Part shown: positions 1 through 8,274 of the stretch, piece by piece
How positions within the stretch are numbered: position 1 is the first letter of the stretch
Layout of the letters: each line of letters opens with the position of its first letter
Assembly (NCBI GenBank): GCA_963716925.1
Contig: CAVQUX010000010.1
Location: forward strand, 434,001-498,000
DNA: 64,000 bases
Direction of reading: 5' to 3'
Origin: DAISKN01 sp963716925
GTDB taxonomy: Bacteria; Acidobacteriota; Vicinamibacteria; Marinacidobacterales; SMYC01
Notes under the pieces: generated by a model
The model's database searches: none
What the model saw: the letters and a program-made list of their open reading frames with translations, nothing else
Told to the model about the DNA's origin: nothing
Position numbers and translations under genes: made by a program

Positions 1-278
1 ACGCGAAGATGGGAGTGGACCTCTACTGTTTCAGCGGAGGAAAGGGGCTTCGCGGCCCGCAGTGCTCGGGACTCCTCCTCGGCCGCAAGGATCTCATCGA
101 AGCGGCGCTCGCGAACTGCGCTCCGTGGGAAGGGGCGATCTGCCGCGCCATGAAAGTGGGCAAGGAAGAGATCGTAGGCGTCCTGGCCGCCGTCGAAGCC
201 TGGTCAAAGACGAATCTGGCGGAGCTGAACCGGGAATGGAAGAAGCGAGTCGATCGCATCGCCAGGCTCGTGGAGACC
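1..278 (+). CDS. SelA-like PLP-dependent enzyme, upstream part (5' truncated by window, frameshifted)
   Basis: The window opens inside this gene; the frame beginning at base 3 is open. It contains SGGKGLRGPQ, the PLP-lysine region of the SelA / D-glucosaminate-6-phosphate ammonia-lyase type of fold-type-I enzymes, followed by LLLGRKDLIEAA. Homology-like sequence stops making sense at the GG at 279-280 and resumes immediately in the next frame, so one base too many is present. Family assignment rests on the lysine motif and general layout; the exact substrate cannot be told. Either a decayed gene or a base-calling error. Confidence 0.6.
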
Positions 279-279
279 G

Positions 280-603
280 GTCGCCGGCGTGACGACGGAG
301 GTCTCGATTCCGGCCGAGGGCAATAGCTACCCGACGCTGACGGTCCAATGGGACGAGGATCTCTTCGGCCTCACCGTAGCCCAGTGTGACGAGAAGCTCC
401 GCGCCGGCGAGCCCCGCATCGAAGTCCTGACGGCGAGCAATCCCAGTATGGTCGCGGCCGCCGGGGAAGCCGAGCTGGACGTCAAACGACCTCGGGAGCC
501 GCGCGATCGACTTCGGATCATCTCGGCGACCCTTCAGGAGGGAGAAGATCTGATCGTGGGCCAGAGGCTTCGCGAGATTCTGGCCGGAACCCGCGGGAGG
601 TAA
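280..603 (+). CDS. SelA-like PLP-dependent enzyme, C-terminal part after a +1 frameshift
   Basis: Continuation of the previous entry in the next frame: VAGVTTEVSIPAEGNSYP reads on smoothly from RIARLVET, and the C-terminal small domain ends with REILAGTRGR at a TAA. A GTG at 289 could start a separate peptide, but there is no ribosome binding site and no reason for this domain to exist alone. The two halves together would form the last ~200 residues of the enzyme. Confidence 0.55.
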   Translation, partial: VAGVTTEVSIPAEGNSYPTLTVQWDEDLFGLTVAQCDEKLRAGEPRIEVLTASNPSMVAAAGEAELDVKRPREPRDRLRIISATLQEGEDLIVGQRLREILAGTRGR

Positions 604-645
604 CGAGGAAACGCTGTGGCGAAACCGTCCGGCTCCTGACGCGGG

Positions 646-732
646 TCACTTCACTTTGTCGAACACCACATGCGAGGAGATGGTGTTGTCGCCCGTCTTG
701 ATCGTTGCCTCCGTCGTCCGCGTTCCGTCCAT
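646..732 (-). other. Short reading frame, possible 3' remnant of a lost gene
   Basis: This 28-codon frame between two convergent genes reads MDGTRTTEATIKTGDN and ends HVVFDKVK. It has the alternating polar/hydrophobic look of the last beta strands of a secreted beta-rich protein rather than of random GC-rich DNA. There is a stop nine codons upstream of its ATG and no convincing ribosome binding site. I do not recognise the family; a decayed gene end is the most likely reading. Confidence 0.22.
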
Positions 733-753
733 CGGGCTCGGCCGTGGAGACTC

Positions 754-1638
754 TCAGCGGTGCGACTCCGGAATCATCGGGAACAGTCGCCGGATCTCCT
801 CCTCGCCCGGCTTGCGACCGTACTCGCAGATCTCGAACGCTTCCGCGTGAAGGGCTCGGCCGGCGCTCTCGGCACCGTAACCTCGTTCGAGCGCGGCTCT
901 GACCTCGGGGGGGATCGGACGAGCTCGCGTCGACGCGAGCCACCGTTTCCGCTCTTCGGTTCCCCGCGGAACCGCCGCGAGACTTCCTTCCGTCCAGGGG
1001 AGCCACTCGTAGAACTGGGAAACGTGGGCGTCCATGGCGTCGATCTTCCGGTCGTAGACGGAGGTGATGTCGACGGCGACGTCCGGACGGAACGGGTTCG
1101 GACGCTGGAAGGAGTCCTGGCAGTAGAGGAACACCGGATTCTTCGCAAGCGGCGGCGTGTCCGGAGCGACGTTCGGCACGATGACCATGTACGCCGCGTC
1201 CTGGACCACGAGGCCGGTGTTGCGATGGTCCGGGTGGTAATCGTTCGGCCGCGGCAGAATCACCACGTCGGCATTCCATCGCCGGATCGCGCGGATGACC
1301 TGCCCCCGCACTCCGAGAGTCGGCTCGAGCTCTCCGTCGTGATTATCGAGAACTTCGTATTCGGAAATTCCGAAGCGGCGCCCCGCCTCCTGCGCCTCGG
1401 CGCGGCGGCGCTTCGCGAGGGCTCCCCCTCCGTCGCTCTGGTGGCCGGCGTCGCCGTTCGTCAGCGACAGGAACTTCACCCGATGGCCCATCGCCGCCCA
1501 CTGGATGGCGGTGCCCCCGGCGCAGGAATCGCAGTCGTCCGGATGCGCGCCGATGACGAGGACGCTCAGAGGAGCCTCCTGGCCGCGGCCCTCCGGAGCC
1601 AACAGCATGAGAACGAGCGTGATTCCGATGGAAAGCAT
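754..1638 (-). CDS. PIG-L / LmbE family deacetylase, exported
   Basis: 294 residues. An N-terminal hydrophobic segment (about 1-20) looks like a signal peptide. The mature part begins with VLVIGAHPDD at 27-35, the zinc-binding AHPDD motif of GlcNAc-PI / LmbE de-N-acetylases, and a second metal motif HPDH lies near the middle (NDYHPDHRNTG). Family members remove N-acetyl groups from GlcNAc-type sugars with a catalytic zinc. The ATG is supported by GGGAG six bases upstream. An exported version suggests action on cell-wall or environmental glycans; the substrate is unknown. Confidence 0.82.
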   Translation of the reverse strand: MLSIGITLVLMLLAPEGRGQEAPLSVLVIGAHPDDCDSCAGGTAIQWAAMGHRVKFLSLTNGDAGHQSDGGGALAKRRRAEAQEAGRRFGISEYEVLDNHDGELEPTLGVRGQVIRAIRRWNADVVILPRPNDYHPDHRNTGLVVQDAAYMVIVPNVAPDTPPLAKNPVFLYCQDSFQRPNPFRPDVAVDITSVYDRKIDAMDAHVSQFYEWLPWTEGSLAAVPRGTEERKRWLASTRARPIPPEVRAALERGYGAESAGRALHAEAFEICEYGRKPGEEEIRRLFPMIPESHR

Positions 1639-1748
1639 GGACGTCTCCCGGCGATTTCGCGGAGAGCATATCAGGAGCGGAGGGTACCCGAATCTCGGCT
1701 ATCTTGGGCGAGATCGTGCCGCTGGGGCGACTAGCGGTGTCGCCGCAG

Positions 1749-2282
1749 TCAGCGGTGGCCGTCGACGTTCTTGAACAGCTGCTCGAGGGTGCGCACGTGG
1801 TCGGGAGCCGCCTTCTGGACGGCCGCCCGCAGGAAATCGCGGTCGGCTCCCGACTCGACCATGGCTTCCACGTCCGCCAAGTCCTGAGTGCGCCCCGCGA
1901 GGAGCTTCATGATGACAATGGTGTCCGCGGGGGCGATGGGAACTCCATCGCTCACCTGCGCCCGGTCGAGCCCGTCCTCGATGACGCGCAGAGCGTCGGT
2001 CAGCGGAACCTGATCGATGTCGATCCCGTCGAATTCGATGACGGGTACGCGCATGGTGACGAAGCCGCCGTCATGCGTCTCGAACGCTTCATTCCCGACA
2101 AGAAAGTCGATGTCCTCCGTGGTGCGCGGTCGGCTGCGGTACGCGTTCGCGCCGAGCGCGCCGACCAGCGCATGGCGGATGCCTGCCTCGAAGAACATCT
2201 TCGAGACCTCGCGCACCGCTCGCTCGAACCTGGGGACGGGGCGCAATGCGCGCTTGAGCTCGGGTTCGCGACTGGTCTTCAT
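1749..2282 (-). CDS. Nucleotidyltransferase-fold protein (AbiEii / DUF6036-like)
   Basis: 177 residues starting MKTSREPELKRAL. A minimal nucleotidyltransferase core is visible: HALVGALGANAYRSRPRTTEDIDF around residues 36-59, with the G-A-x-A..R..T-x-D-I-D-hallmark where the two aspartates would bind metal. The start at 2282 was chosen because GAGG lies about seven bases upstream and the sequence upstream of it looks non-coding. Such proteins occur as antitoxin-adjacent NTases (AbiEii) or as stand-alone proteins; no AbiEi-type partner is next to it. Function unproven. Confidence 0.65.
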   Translation of the reverse strand: MKTSREPELKRALRPVPRFERAVREVSKMFFEAGIRHALVGALGANAYRSRPRTTEDIDFLVGNEAFETHDGGFVTMRVPVIEFDGIDIDQVPLTDALRVIEDGLDRAQVSDGVPIAPADTIVIMKLLAGRTQDLADVEAMVESGADRDFLRAAVQKAAPDHVRTLEQLFKNVDGHR

Positions 2283-2463
2283 TCGGGACCCTCGGTGGAC
2301 GGCAATCTGTGCTCTCATGATGCGGCGTCCGGAAGCTCCGTTTCCCCCTGTGGGATCGTAGCACGCCCGGCGTGTCGTTCGGCGATGTTCCTTCCCGAGC
2401 ACGGCTTTGATCGGCCCGGAATTACCCCCCAGGCATCGAACCAGCCGTCACGGGGCGCGATGA

Positions 2464-2640
2464 GGAGAGGAACTCATCTACCGGGTCTACGAGGTCCATC
2501 CTCTGGACTGCCCTCGCTGCGGGGCAAGGATGAGAATTCTCGGTTTCATCATCGAGCCCAAGGTTATCCGTCGAATCCTCGATCACCTCGACTCCGGCAG
2601 CCAGAAGCGAGCTCCCCCAGGCTCGACTTCAAGCCACTAG
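2464..2640 (+). pseudogene. C-terminal remnant of an IS91-type (Y2) transposase
   Basis: The frame from 2464 to the TAG at 2640 gives YRVYEVHPLDCPRCGARMRI followed by LGFIIEPKVIRRILDHL. This CPRCG zinc-knuckle followed by an I-x-x-P-x-V-I-x-x-I-L-x-x-L helix is the characteristic C-terminal end of IS91/IS801-type transposases. A TGA directly upstream (2461-2463) and no homologous sequence before it show that only about 58 codons survive. The rest of the gap from 2283 to 2841 shows no gene; 2641-2800 is C/T-rich and without obvious structure. Confidence 0.6.
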
Positions 2641-2841
2641 AACTCCCTAGACACGCTCGACCCCTGCCCTCGGGCCGCCCCCCCGATTCTTCCACCCGAT
2701 TTCGTTCCTTTTCTCCAACTCCACCCCCAAACCGCAAGATCCACTTCCCACCTGCCTCTTGAGGCGAAGTCCCCTCCATTTCCGCGCGAGCCGGAGTTAC
2801 GATTTCCTATCAGTCCCAGGGAGGAATCGTGGCGATTCAGA

Positions 2842-3363
2842 TCACGAACCGGCTGCGCTCAGCAGAAACTCGGCGAAGTCCGTGGCCTGCGCCTTGGCGC
2901 CGAGTTGGCGCAGCATCATCGCGATTTGACCTCGGTGGTAGGTGGAGTGGTTCGCCAGGTGTTGCAGCAAGTGCGCCAGGCTGAGCGAAGTATTCCCAAC
3001 CGGAAGCGTTCGATCGAGCTGTTCGTCCGTCACTTCATTCACGAATTCGGCCTCTTCCTTTTCCACCTCGGCCCACTTCGCCTGCGCTGCGGCGAGCGTG
3101 GGAAATCTATCGGAATGAAAGAGTGTTTCGGACTGGGTGAACAAGTCTGTCAGCATTCGATCGCTCGGAAGCGACTCCTTCCAGTACGTGAGCCAGGCCC
3201 ACTTGCTCCCGACGATGTGGAGGAGCACGTCTCGCACGGACGGAAAGCTCCCGCCCAGATCGCGCGTAAACTGCTCGGGAGTGAGCGCCCCCACCAACTC
3301 GAGAATCCTATGGTTCGCCCATCGATCGTATTCATACAGCAAACGAATGTCTTCTCTCGTCAT
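2842..3363 (-). CDS. DinB-family putative metal-dependent hydrolase / transferase
   Basis: 173 residues, the usual DinB length. The four-helix DinB fold is indicated by YEYDRWANHRIL at the start, DVLLHIVGSKWAWL at 45-58 and HLANHSTYHRGQIAMML at 135-151. H49, H139 and H143 form the expected three-histidine metal site. The ATG overlaps the stop of the upstream hydrolase gene as ATGA (3360-3363), so the pair is probably translationally coupled. DinB proteins include thiol-S-transferases (bacillithiol, mycothiol) and many of unknown role; the substrate cannot be assigned. Confidence 0.85.
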   Translation of the reverse strand: MTREDIRLLYEYDRWANHRILELVGALTPEQFTRDLGGSFPSVRDVLLHIVGSKWAWLTYWKESLPSDRMLTDLFTQSETLFHSDRFPTLAAAQAKWAEVEKEEAEFVNEVTDEQLDRTLPVGNTSLSLAHLLQHLANHSTYHRGQIAMMLRQLGAKAQATDFAEFLLSAAGS

Positions 3364-5249
3364 CGTGATCCTGTCCCGGGCGGTTTCTGAGCCGAGCCCG
3401 GCGGCCCCACCACCGGCACGACCACGCGGGAGGGATGGGCCGTCGAGCGGTACACACGCTCCGTCGCTTGCTGGAAGTCGTCGTCCGTCGCCTTGAAGAT
3501 ATTGGGCACGTACTTCTGTGGGTTCCGATCGATGAGTGGAAACCACGTGCTTTGCACTTGAACCATGATCCGGTGTCCCTTGAGGAAGCTGTAGCTCTGG
3601 GTGTGCAGGCTGAACGAGATCGGCGTGATCTCGTCGGGTGTCATCGGCTCCGGTCTCTCGAAGCTGTTCCGATAGCGCGCCCGGAAAACCTCGTTCGACA
3701 CCATGAGCTGGTAGCCGGAGAGCTCCCAGTCCGTCGGATACTCCTCGGGATACACGTCGATGAGCTTCACGATGTAGTCGGCATCCGTGCCCGTCGTGGA
3801 CACGAAGAGCTTCGCCAGGACCTCGCCCGCGATGGTGACGTCCTCGGCGAGGGGCTCTGTCTCCCAGCTGAGGACGTCGGCACGGTCGTCCACGAAGCGC
3901 TGGTCCTCTACGAGCCACGTCGACCAACGGGAGCCGTGGGGAAAGTACGTTCCCTCCACGGGCCGATGGCGGTAGGGGACTGGATGCTTCGGGTCCGAGA
4001 CGTAACTGTCGTGGGCTTCCAGGTGCTCGTCGGCCGGTGGGAGTTCGAACAAGAGCCGGCCGCCGGCGTGAAAGTAGAGGCTGCGCTCCACGGTGTCCTT
4101 CGGGGGCCACTGGTCCCAGGAGCGCCACCGATTCGACCCCGCCTCGAACGTGAGCGCCTCGGGGAGGTCGAGCTTGCCCTTGTCCTTGAGCCAGTAGGAG
4201 AAGAAGGAGGCCTGCACCTCCTCACGGAAGTACTTTCCCGTGGCGCTTCCGAAGCGGATCTCGCCGAGCGCATCGCCTTCGCCGCCCGCCCAGCCGCCGT
4301 GATTCCAGGGGCCAACCACGAGGTGGTTCCGCTGTCCCTCATCGTGGGCTTCGAACGCCTCGTAGATGCGGAGTGGGCCGTAGAAGTCCTCCTGGTCCCA
4401 CCACCCTCCGACGTTCAGCGTCGGGACGGCCACCTTCGTGAGGTACGGGATCATGGTTTGGCGCTTCCAGAAGTCGTCGTAGTCGGGATGAGCCACGTAG
4501 TCGTTCCAGGTGGGAATCTTCCCGTGAAGGTACTTCTCGTTGACGTTCGAGAGCGCGCCGAGCGCGAGGTACCACTCGTACGTGTCGTAGCGATCGAAGC
4601 CGAACTGCTCCACCTCCTTCGAGCTCTCCATCCCGGCCGCATACTCGAAGCCGTAGCTCAACCGGAAGGCGCCGTTGTGGTGGAAATCGTCCCCGAGCCA
4701 CATGTCGGCGGGCGAGGCCTGAGGCGAGATCGCCTTGAGCGCGGGATGGGGCTCGAGGGCCCCCATCATCGTCGTCCAGCCGTCGTAGGAAATGCCGAGA
4801 ATGCCCACGCGACCGTTGTTTCCGGGGACGTTTTTCAGGAGCCACTCGATGGTGTCGTACGTATCCGTTCCCTCGTCGAGGCTCTTCGTGTCGCCGGGGG
4901 CCCTCGCCGGCCGCAGCATCACGAAGGTTCCTTCCGACGCGAACCGGCCGCGGATGTCCTGGAACACGAAGATGTAGCCGTCTTCCGAGAGCGCCTTCAG
5001 GTAGTCGTCGAGGGCGTTCTCAGTCGTCGCGATTCCGTACGGAGTCCGTTCCATGATGAAGGGCAGGGGCTCCCGGGGACGCTCCTCCTTGGGCACCAGG
5101 ATCTTCGTGTGGAGGCGGACCCCGTCCCGCATCGGGATCATCACCTCCTGGAGGTCGAACCGATTCGCCTCGGCTCCGGTTTGCGGCCGGGCGATGCCGC
5201 CGAAGAGAAGAACGATGATGGGGACGAGGGGGGCGGACCGTAGTCTCAT
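3360..5249 (-). CDS. Secreted CocE/NonD-type alpha/beta hydrolase (X-Pro dipeptidyl-peptidase S15 domain)
   Basis: 629 residues. A signal peptide covers about 1-22. The S15 alpha/beta-hydrolase domain contains GILGISYDGW at 149-158 with nucleophile S154, and VGPWNHGGWAGG in the region expected for the catalytic histidine. The C-terminal third is the jelly-roll domain of the CocE/NonD family. Length and order fit secreted acylases and peptidases of this family (cocaine esterase, glutaryl-7-ACA acylase, X-prolyl peptidases). It overlaps DinB by four bases downstream. Its 5' leader contains the first copy of a 42-bp repeat (see 5244-5285). Confidence 0.88.
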   Translation of the reverse strand: MRLRSAPLVPIIVLLFGGIARPQTGAEANRFDLQEVMIPMRDGVRLHTKILVPKEERPREPLPFIMERTPYGIATTENALDDYLKALSEDGYIFVFQDIRGRFASEGTFVMLRPARAPGDTKSLDEGTDTYDTIEWLLKNVPGNNGRVGILGISYDGWTTMMGALEPHPALKAISPQASPADMWLGDDFHHNGAFRLSYGFEYAAGMESSKEVEQFGFDRYDTYEWYLALGALSNVNEKYLHGKIPTWNDYVAHPDYDDFWKRQTMIPYLTKVAVPTLNVGGWWDQEDFYGPLRIYEAFEAHDEGQRNHLVVGPWNHGGWAGGEGDALGEIRFGSATGKYFREEVQASFFSYWLKDKGKLDLPEALTFEAGSNRWRSWDQWPPKDTVERSLYFHAGGRLLFELPPADEHLEAHDSYVSDPKHPVPYRHRPVEGTYFPHGSRWSTWLVEDQRFVDDRADVLSWETEPLAEDVTIAGEVLAKLFVSTTGTDADYIVKLIDVYPEEYPTDWELSGYQLMVSNEVFRARYRNSFERPEPMTPDEITPISFSLHTQSYSFLKGHRIMVQVQSTWFPLIDRNPQKYVPNIFKATDDDFQQATERVYRSTAHPSRVVVPVVGPPGSAQKPPGTGSR

Positions 5250-5285
5250 GATTTCTCCGCGTGTCAGTGAAGCTCGGAAAACAAT
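5244..5285. repeat. 42-bp direct repeat, copy 1
   Basis: This stretch matches 5967-6008 almost base for base; the core CAGTGAAGCTCGGAAAAC is identical in both. Copy 1 covers the start codon and leader of the CocE-type hydrolase gene. Copy 2 covers the end of the aminotransferase gene. The small gene 5367-5819 lies between them. Confidence 0.75.
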
Positions 5286-5366
5286 AGCAGCGACTGCGCC
5301 GGCGTGCGCTTCACAGCACGCATCAATACGTCGCGACTTGTATGGGCGCTTTGGCTTTTCGCGATC

Positions 5367-5819
5367 TCAGCGGCGGATGCCGTCGGCCGCGTCCATTTTC
5401 GGTTTGAGCTGAGCGAGGTTCGCCTTCGCGAATGCCACGTTCGCCGGAGAGGCGACGATGTTCGGCGCTGTGGGACCCTGCGCCGCCATCAGTGCCATTC
5501 TGAGCGTCGGGACGCCGATCAGATAGTCTCTTGCCGTCAGGCTGTTCTCCTTGAGAATTGCCGCCGCCTTTGGATCCTTCTCGATCTGCGCGATCCGATC
5601 CGCGGCAGTCATCGTCGCAGACTTCCGCATGCGCTCCTGGTAGTCGGGCAGCGAGACCAGGTACTCGGTCATCGACTTCATCGCGGTGATCAAATGTTCT
5701 GCACCTGGGAGTGTGAGCTGATAGTCGAGGATCGCCTGTCGCTGTTGCGGCGAGAGGTTCTGAGCGAGCGCCGGAGAAGCCGCGACGCACAGGACGAGCC
5801 ATAGCAGACCGATTCGCAT
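5367..5819 (-). CDS. Small exported protein of unknown function
   Basis: 150 residues: a clear signal peptide (MRIGLLWLVLCVAASPALAQ) and a helical, charged mature part with NLSPQQRQAILDYQLTLP near the start. The start at 5819 is preferred because AGGAGG lies nine bases upstream; the ATG at 5825 is only three bases from it. No family is recognised. The gene is bounded by two copies of a 42-bp repeat that also span the ends of both neighbours, suggesting it was inserted between an aminotransferase gene and the CocE gene that once adjoined. Confidence 0.7.
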   Translation of the reverse strand: MRIGLLWLVLCVAASPALAQNLSPQQRQAILDYQLTLPGAEHLITAMKSMTEYLVSLPDYQERMRKSATMTAADRIAQIEKDPKAAAILKENSLTARDYLIGVPTLRMALMAAQGPTAPNIVASPANVAFAKANLAQLKPKMDAADGIRR

Positions 5820-5966
5820 TCGCATGGGCCTCCTCAGACGACGTCTTGCGAAATCAGCGCGCCGTACTCGGCAGGATGGTACACCCCCGGCACATTTCTG
5901 TGAACAAGATTCCGGAGCCCCCGCTCCGTGACAGCCGTCCGCAGCGGGGAGCGTCGCCACGCCAGA

Positions 5967-6008
5967 CTCATGACTTCTCCACGCGTTCAGTGAAGCTCGG
6001 AAAACGAT
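5967..6008. repeat. 42-bp direct repeat, copy 2
   Basis: This is the partner of 5244-5285. On the minus strand it encodes the last residues (FSELH, stop) of the aminotransferase plus the bases after it, including an ATGAG that mirrors the CocE start codon. Here that ATG leads into a short frame that soon ends. Confidence 0.75.
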
Positions 6009-7288
6009 GCGTAGGTGGCGCTCAGCGCGGCGTCGAGAATCTCGACCGCCGCGTCGATCTCGGGCTTCTGGACGATGAGCGGAGGCGCCATCCGGAAAGT
6101 TCCTCCCATTCCCGGCAGCTGCACGATGTTCATCGACAGGCCCAGCTCGAACGCACGCTTCGACACCGCCGCTCCGAACTCGGGAATGGGACGCTTGGAC
6201 TTCCGGTCGGCGACGAGCTCGAGACCGAGCATCAAGCCGCGACCTCGGATGTCGCCGATGCACTCGTGCCGCTCCTGGAGCTCGCGCAGGCCGTCAACGA
6301 AATAGCTCCCCATCTGCCGGGCGTGGTCTGCGAGCCGTTCCCTCAGGATCACGTCGATGACCGTGCTCCCCACCGCCGCAGGAAGAGGATCCGAGACATG
6401 GGTGGTGTAGAAGAGGAATCCGCGCTCGTGGCATCGTTCCTCGATGGTGGGGCTCGTGATCGTTGCCGCGAGCGGGAGCCCCGCCCCCAGTGTCTTGGAA
6501 AGAGTGAGGACGTCGGGGACGACGTCGTGGTGCTCGAACGCGAACATCTTTCCCGTGCGGCCCATCCCCGTTTGGGCTTCATCGACGACGAGGAGCATGC
6601 TCCGCTCTTCACATTTACGCTTCAGCTTCTTCAGATAGCCGGGCGGAAGCTCGATCATTCCGCCGGAGGAGAGAATCGGCTCCACGATCACAGCCGCGAA
6701 GGCCCCGACGCTCTGCCGGTCGAGTACCGAAAACCAGACGTCCAGCGTCTGGAGCTCGTAGTCGTCGCCGGCGCCTTCCGGCCTGCGGTACGGATTCGGA
6801 GTGGGAAGCGCCATGACGCCGGGCATTCCCGGGCCGTAGCCCTTCCGGCTCGCGGAGAAAGTGGTCGCGGAGGCCGCGCCGGTCATCCCGTGCCAGCCCG
6901 CGTCGAACGCGATGACCTCGAAGCCCCCGGTGTACATCTTGGCGAGCCGGAGCGCGGCCTCGTTCGACTCCGCGCCGGTCGTGAGGAGCAGCACCTTGCT
7001 CAGGGAATCGGGCAGAAGGCCCGCCAGCTTCTCCGCGAGCTCCACCACCGGCTTCGACAGCATCCCGGAATAAAGGTGAATCAGAGATTCGATCTGACGC
7101 GATATGCACTCGACCACAGCAGGGTGCGAGTGTCCGAGGATTCCGCTCATCTGTCCCGAGGTGAAGTCGAGGACCCGCCGACCATCGTCCATCTCGACGT
7201 AAGCGCCGGAGGCCCGGGAAGCGAGGCCGGGCGTGAAGCTTCCGCCGTAGCGAATGAGGTTTCTCGTTCTCGGATCCTGGGTCGGCAT
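5987..7288 (-). CDS. Class III PLP aminotransferase (2,2-dialkylglycine decarboxylase-like)
   Basis: 433 residues from MPTQDPRTRN. Fold-type-I class III features are all present: TTGAESNEAALRLA (phosphate-binding region), VDEAQTGMGRTGKMFAFEHH with the cofactor aspartate, and DVLTLSKTLGAGLPLAA with the PLP lysine. MLSKPVVELAEKLAGLLP resembles dialkylglycine decarboxylase and similar omega-aminotransferases. The ATG at 7288 was chosen because AGGAG lies six bases upstream; ATGs at 7294 and 7306 have nothing comparable. Family is secure; amino donor and product are not. Confidence 0.87.
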   Translation of the reverse strand: MPTQDPRTRNLIRYGGSFTPGLASRASGAYVEMDDGRRVLDFTSGQMSGILGHSHPAVVECISRQIESLIHLYSGMLSKPVVELAEKLAGLLPDSLSKVLLLTTGAESNEAALRLAKMYTGGFEVIAFDAGWHGMTGAASATTFSASRKGYGPGMPGVMALPTPNPYRRPEGAGDDYELQTLDVWFSVLDRQSVGAFAAVIVEPILSSGGMIELPPGYLKKLKRKCEERSMLLVVDEAQTGMGRTGKMFAFEHHDVVPDVLTLSKTLGAGLPLAATITSPTIEERCHERGFLFYTTHVSDPLPAAVGSTVIDVILRERLADHARQMGSYFVDGLRELQERHECIGDIRGRGLMLGLELVADRKSKRPIPEFGAAVSKRAFELGLSMNIVQLPGMGGTFRMAPPLIVQKPEIDAAVEILDAALSATYASFSELH

Positions 7289-7385
7289 GAGCATCTCCTG
7301 CGCCACGCGATGGCGGGCCTTGCGGATCCTGCTCCTCCGTCGACGGGAATTTCAAGTTCGGAGTCAGGACCGAACTGCCCCGTTC

Positions 7386-8273
7386 TCAATAAATGTAGAC
7401 GGGGGTGCCCACGGGCACCATCGCGTACAGCGTCGCGATGTCCTCGTTGCGCATGCGCACACAACCATGGCTCACCGCACGGCCCACGGTTTTCGGCTGG
7501 TTCGTTCCGTGGATCGCATATCCGTTCCCCAGGTTCAGGCGGTGGGTTCCGAGGACGCCCTCGTAGCGACGTTGAGTTGTGCCCAGGGGTGGCACCAGCA
7601 ACTTGCCGTCCACGACGATCTCCCGGCCGTCCGTGGCCGGCAACACGTTTCGCCGACCGTCGGGAAGCACTCGCACGACGTCGTTCCCCGCAACCGTGAT
7701 GACCGATCCGTCGGCGAGAGCGAGCGATTGTCCGAACTCCAAGCGGGCCAGGCCCAACCCGCGCTTGCGCGATTGCTCCACGTAGTGCCAGTCCGGGGGC
7801 GCCCATACCGGTGCCTCTTCCTTGCTCTGCACCACAAGGCGCCCGCGCGGGGTCTCGAACTTCCAGACGCTGGCACCTCCCTCCTTGACCATCGTCTTGC
7901 CGCTGCCCGTCGCCACCTCGGCCGAAAAGAGGATCGCCCCATGCTGCTTGTACCAGAGACGCCGCTCCCCGAGGCTGATCACCAGGTAGGGCCGATCGTG
8001 CGGCGGTTCCGGCGCGCCCTCCGCGTCGCGCAGCATCCGCTCCGACCCCGCCACCCGCCAACGGGCGCTTTCAAGAACCTCCAGACGATCCTCGAGCACC
8101 AGGCGGGCCAGGTCGCGCCGGAGACGCACTCCCACCGTATCGACGAGAAGCGCGGTACTGACCGCCAGCAGGGCCAGCGCGATCCCGACGAGCTCGACGG
8201 CCGCGCCTCGGCCGTGGCGAAAGAAACGCACGACGCCGGTCCTGAGGTTCGGGGAAAACGTCGTTTCGTGCAT
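7386..8273 (-). CDS. Membrane-anchored L,D-transpeptidase (YkuD domain)
   Basis: 295 residues. A single membrane anchor lies at about 26-46, a helical linker follows, and the YkuD domain fills the C-terminal half. The catalytic motif is complete: H255 in YAIHGTNQP and S268-H269-G270-C271 followed by VRM. Such enzymes make 3-3 crosslinks in peptidoglycan or attach proteins to it. The gene starts one base after the stop of the upstream membrane-protein gene (8275-9054) and is the third gene of a likely operon with the M48 protease, driven by the sigma-54-type site at 10646. Confidence 0.9.
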   Translation of the reverse strand: MHETTFSPNLRTGVVRFFRHGRGAAVELVGIALALLAVSTALLVDTVGVRLRRDLARLVLEDRLEVLESARWRVAGSERMLRDAEGAPEPPHDRPYLVISLGERRLWYKQHGAILFSAEVATGSGKTMVKEGGASVWKFETPRGRLVVQSKEEAPVWAPPDWHYVEQSRKRGLGLARLEFGQSLALADGSVITVAGNDVVRVLPDGRRNVLPATDGREIVVDGKLLVPPLGTTQRRYEGVLGTHRLNLGNGYAIHGTNQPKTVGRAVSHGCVRMRNEDIATLYAMVPVGTPVYIY

Positions 8274-8274
8274 G

